From Selenomonas sp. (GTDB lineage Bacteria; Bacillota_C; Negativicutes; Selenomonadales; Selenomonadaceae), in NCBI GenBank assembly GCA_017940705.1, contig JAGAYB010000127.1, positions 1 to 7,067 of the forward strand: DNA of 7,067 nt, in the 5' to 3' direction. Below the pieces are notes generated by a model, which had not been told where the DNA came from, did not search any database, and worked only from the letters and a program-made list of their open reading frames with translations. Positions within the stretch are counted from its first letter, which is position 1. Every line of letters starts with the position of its first letter. Shown here piece by piece: positions 5,255 to 7,067 of the stretch. The position numbers and the translations under genes are program-made.

Positions 5255-5530
5255 TTACTTATCTTGCTGTGCCTTAATCTCTTTAACATCATCAGCCGTT
5301 ATTTTACCCAAGGAAAGCAACAGCCTTATAGTTTCATCCCTACCTTCTTCCCGTCCTTCTTCACGACCCTCTGCCCTGCCTTCCTTACGCCCCTCATCAA
5401 TCCAAGCGGCCTTGTCAGATTCGTAATCCATGATTGCCATTTCACGATTCAGATATTTTAACCGTTCATCGCTATTTTGCATGAATATTGCCGTGGCATC
5501 CAATGCAGTCTGAATAGAAGTCTCATTCAT
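5255..5530 (-). CDS. predicted intragenic small Rpn product (RpnS-like), nested in the rpn gene
   Basis: Within the rpn gene, codon M217 (ATG 5530-5528) is preceded by GGAGG (5543-5539) with an 8-nt gap, identical to the spacing used by the ydj-like genes of this window. Translation from it gives the last 91 residues: the linker helices (MNETSIQTALDATAIF), the EGR repeats and the final helix pair, but no nuclease. In E. coli Rpn loci such in-frame internal starts make small proteins that inhibit the full-length nuclease. Here this is predicted from sequence only. No clear internal promoter exists near it; a perfect TATAAT occurs about 200 nt upstream (5737-5732) but without a good -35. I did not see an SD of this quality at the other internal ATGs I looked at. 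Confidence 0.5.
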   Translation of the reverse strand: MNETSIQTALDATAIFMQNSDERLKYLNREMAIMDYESDKAAWIDEGRKEGRAEGREEGREEGRDETIRLLLSLGKITADDVKEIKAQQDK

Positions 5531-6178
5531 GGCGAGTTCCTCCATTTCTTTTTGATCCAACTTGTTAGAGAAGTAAGCCAACCAGCGCTCCATGCGAGTC
5601 ATTTCACTGATAGGCTTCTTCTGGAATTTCGGTACTTCAAGAAAATACAGTTCCATATCCTCATTAAGGCGCCGACCATTTTCTTTGTTATAAATGCTAT
5701 ACATCGAATGGAATGCCTCTCCGGGGAAGATATTATACCGAAGAATATTGATCGTGATTGCCGGCTTCAGGTCTTGGTACATTTGACCTTTGCTAAGGTT
5801 CATCAAATACATTTGTGACCAATAGAACAGGGTACGCCGTTCCATATTCTTTTTATTGACCATCTGAACTTCAACATCTATCTGCGTTCCATCCTCCGTC
5901 ACACAGAATATGTCAAAGCGAGTCAATTTGTCATCTTCAAACAGGGGAATAATTTCGCTGTTCCTAAACTGTATATCTTTAATCGCCTCTTTCCCCGTCC
6001 GATTGAGAACAGCATTGATAAAGTCTATGGTAACTTGCTTGCGCTCCTCACTTGCAAATATGAACTTGAACAGTACGTCATTCATCGGATTATATTTGTG
6101 GTTTAAAATATCTTTCTCAATTGCCTTGATGGTAAGCAACCGGGACTGTGTTTCCTTCGTATCTTTCTGTTCTCCCAT
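5255..6178 (-). CDS. Rpn-family recombination-promoting nuclease / PD-(D/E)XK transposase-like protein
   Basis: A full-length 307-residue Rpn protein. The N-terminus has the family opening NPMNDVLFKFIFA (30-42). The PD-(D/E)XK nuclease core is visible as RFDIF with D89 and IDVEVQ with E103 and Q105; Gln in place of the final Lys is normal in this family. After FYWSQMYLMNL (118-128), the domain continues to about residue 190 with LYFLEVPKF. A helical linker follows, then Glu-Gly-Arg repeats (262-280) and a final helix pair (LLLSLGKITADDVKEI). Rpn proteins are DNA endonucleases; E. coli members restrict phages and are held in check by their own C-terminal fragment. The catalytic residues here are intact. 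ATG 6178 has AAGGAGG (6192-6186) 7 nt upstream and a promoter at 6208-6236. It may be mobile in a broad sense, but no terminal repeats are seen. Confidence 0.92.
   Translation of the reverse strand: MGEQKDTKETQSRLLTIKAIEKDILNHKYNPMNDVLFKFIFASEERKQVTIDFINAVLNRTGKEAIKDIQFRNSEIIPLFEDDKLTRFDIFCVTEDGTQIDVEVQMVNKKNMERRTLFYWSQMYLMNLSKGQMYQDLKPAITINILRYNIFPGEAFHSMYSIYNKENGRRLNEDMELYFLEVPKFQKKPISEMTRMERWLAYFSNKLDQKEMEELAMNETSIQTALDATAIFMQNSDERLKYLNREMAIMDYESDKAAWIDEGRKEGRAEGREEGREEGRDETIRLLLSLGKITADDVKEIKAQQDK
5339..5395 (-). repeat. degenerate Glu-Gly-Arg coding repeat in the rpn tail
   Basis: Residues 262-280 of the Rpn protein read EGRKEGRAEG and then REEGREEGR. The 12-bp units are more diverged at DNA level than those at 5107-5154, so the two arrays have evolved apart. 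Confidence 0.8.
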
Positions 6179-6207
6179 TGTCTGACCTCCTTCGTCCAGT
6201 TAGCTTG

Positions 6208-6236
6208 ATTATATCACGACCAAATAATTTTTTCAT
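6208..6236 (-). promoter_or_regulatory. promoter of the rpn gene
   Basis: Leftward extended -10 TGATATAAT (TATAAT at 6213-6208) with ATGAAA (6236-6231, four of six) 17 bp upstream. A start near 6201 gives a leader of about 23 nt to the ATG at 6178. Confidence 0.65.
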
Positions 6237-6410
6237 CACCAAGATTTCTGTGGCATATCTTTAGTTGTGTATTGCTTATGATTAAAGTTTTTGCGCCTTC
6301 ACCCTACAGCGTTAGTCTTCACAATTCGCATTTTACACCTTATTTGCACCTTATCAAACGTAAAATAACTGTACATTACTGCAAAACCATCTGGCAGCTA
6401 AAATACATAA
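6237..6410. other. intergenic stretch with no recognisable feature
   Basis: Between the rpn promoter and the hairpin after the AtpZ gene the DNA is AT-rich. It holds a short direct repeat (CACCTTAT within 6330-6360) and no open frame with a ribosome binding site, no terminator and no convincing insertion-sequence end that I can see. Confidence 0.5.
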
Positions 6411-6447
6411 AGGCCGCAGCCCCTTGAAACTAACGGGCTGACGGCCT
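6411..6447 (-). terminator. GC-rich hairpin after the AtpZ-like gene, probable terminator
   Basis: AGGCCG-CAGCCC (6411-6422) pairs with GGGCTG and CGGCCT (6435-6440, 6442-6447) with one bulged A at 6441, a 12-bp stem. On the minus strand only an interrupted T run follows (TTTATGTATTTT), so termination may be moderate. It lies 38 bp after the stop of the AtpZ-like gene. Confidence 0.6.
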
Positions 6448-6485
6448 CTTGAATTTATCTATGCGCGAAGGTACTTTCCTAAATC

Positions 6486-6716
6486 CTATATAAGTTCGTT
6501 ATGCTTAAGCTGCCTGTACAGCGTGTAAAAGGCTCCGGGAAAGCCGATTACGATACCGCCGATTATTCCGGCTTTGCCCAGCTGGAAATAATCCCCCAGC
6601 AGGCTGCCGATGTAACCGCATATTCCCACAAACACCACGAGGTATATCCCCACGCCGCCTAGAATCGAAAAGGCCTTGACCGCCTGCTTTAAGCCGCCAG
6701 GTTCTTGTTGCTGCAT
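6486..6716 (-). CDS. atpZ: AtpZ/AtpI-family small membrane protein
   Basis: A 76-residue protein with a short polar N-terminus and two membrane helices (about 17-40 and 49-67) joined by a loop GDYFQLGKAG. The G-x-x-L-G-D-Y-F segment and the second helix IIGGIVIGFPGAFYTLYR are typical of the AtpZ (F0F1-ATPase subunit-like) family, which is usually encoded before the ATP synthase operon and is linked to divalent cation uptake and to assembly of the rotor ring. Here no atp gene follows; the downstream neighbour is the rpn gene. ATG 6716 has AAGGAGG (6729-6723) 6 nt upstream. A strong terminator ends only 2 bp before that SD, so expression depends on read-through, attenuation or a promoter inside the end of wecB. 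Confidence 0.85.
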   Translation of the reverse strand: MQQQEPGGLKQAVKAFSILGGVGIYLVVFVGICGYIGSLLGDYFQLGKAGIIGGIVIGFPGAFYTLYRQLKHNELI

Positions 6717-6731
6717 AATAGCCCTCCTTGT

Positions 6732-6761
6732 AAAAAAGCCCTCCCCTTCGGGAAGGCTTTT
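6732..6761 (-). terminator. leftward terminator/attenuator between wecB and the AtpZ-like gene
   Basis: Read leftward, AAAAGCCTTCCC pairs with GGGAGGGCTTTT around a small GAAG loop, with one T-G wobble, and runs into six T (6737-6732). It is a textbook Rho-independent terminator for wecB, but the ribosome binding site of the next gene starts immediately after the T run. Confidence 0.9.
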
Positions 6762-6782
6762 GCTTCAAAACTGTACTGTTCC

Positions 6783-7067
6783 TTATTTTCCGCGAAATAC
6801 ATCAGGACGGCTGTAGGCCAGACCGTAATGATAGAGAATTGCCTGAATGATACGTTCCGAGGCCTTGCCGTCACCATAGGGATTGACAGATTCTGCCATA
6901 CGGCTGTATTCTTCCTTGTCCGTCAGCAAAGTCTTGGCCTCATCATAGACGCGCTCGCTGTCCGTGCCAATCAGCTTCACCGTCCCGGCTGCCACAGCTT
7001 CGGGACGCTCAGTGGTATCACGCAGGACGAGTACAGGCTTGCCCAGAGCCGGAGCTTCCTCCTGCAC
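6783..7067 (-). CDS. wecB: UDP-N-acetylglucosamine 2-epimerase (non-hydrolysing), C-terminal part
   Basis: The gene runs off the right edge; the last 94 residues are visible. They contain the highly conserved substrate-binding signature of WecB/Mna[21 protein letters not shown] followed by [15 protein letters not shown], then the C-terminal helix with [12 protein letters not shown]. The enzyme interconverts UDP-GlcNAc and UDP-ManNAc in the cytoplasm, supplying ManNAc for cell-surface polysaccharides. The GTG at 7067 is an internal Val codon of the signature, not the start. The gene ends with TAA at 6783-6785, followed by a strong terminator. Family assignment is secure; its exact polysaccharide pathway cannot be told from this fragment. 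Confidence 0.95.
   Translation of the reverse strand: MQEEAPALGKPVLVLRDTTERPEAVAAGTVKLIGTDSERVYDEAKTLLTDKEEYSRMAESVNPYGDGKASERIIQAILYHYGLAYSRPDVFRGK

Noticed and set aside
5255..6178. rpn gene as a classical insertion sequence
   Set aside because: No terminal inverted repeats or target duplications are seen on either side; Rpn proteins are transposase-like only by name and nuclease fold.
6505..6768. 87-codon minus-strand frame overlapping the AtpZ-like gene
   Set aside because: It runs through the terminator hairpin and is a shifted reading of the well-supported AtpZ frame.

Overview
The window looks like the chromosome of a Gram-positive-related, moderate-GC bacterium, most likely a selenomonad (Negativicutes). 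The pointers are very regular AAGGAGG-type ribosome binding sites 6-8 nt before starts, a non-hydrolysing UDP-GlcNAc 2-epimerase directly followed by an AtpZ-like protein, a YdjG/H/I membrane-stress cluster, and an Rpn-family gene with Glu-Gly-Arg tail repeats. The genus is an inference; no rRNA or species marker is present.

Left part (1-751): an AT-rich regulatory region separates a leftward gene, of which only the first 27 codons are in the window, from a rightward XRE-type repressor gene. A leftward promoter with near-consensus boxes has a perfect palindrome filling its entire 17-bp spacer, so it looks like an operator-controlled promoter and the adjacent repressor is the obvious candidate regulator. 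The repressor gene has a good Shine-Dalgarno sequence but no ATG/GTG/TTG at the right distance; an ATC codon sits there instead. It ends inside a strong bidirectional terminator.

Middle part (786-4224): a three-gene leftward operon encodes homologues of Bacillus subtilis YdjI (SPFH domain plus three C-terminal zinc ribbons), YdjG (two zinc ribbons, C-terminal membrane anchor) and YdjH (signal peptide, TPM domain, membrane segment, Gly-rich tail). In B. subtilis these work with PspA in membrane stress; no pspA is linked here. Upstream, in a short divergent region, lies a tRNA-Gly(CCC) gene with its own strong promoter and terminator.

Right part (4268-7067): all genes read leftward. In order of position they are a small exported protein of unknown family, a tail-only Rpn remnant, a full-length Rpn-family PD-(D/E)XK nuclease, an AtpZ-like membrane protein, and the C-terminal part of WecB/MnaA. 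The Rpn gene contains a well-formed internal ribosome binding site and ATG that would make just the 91-residue C-terminal domain, the arrangement described for E. coli Rpn nucleases, where the small intragenic product is the antitoxin. Next to it is a second, separate C-terminal Rpn tail that seems to come from a decayed second copy. This locus is the best candidate in the window for a defence or toxin-antitoxin system.
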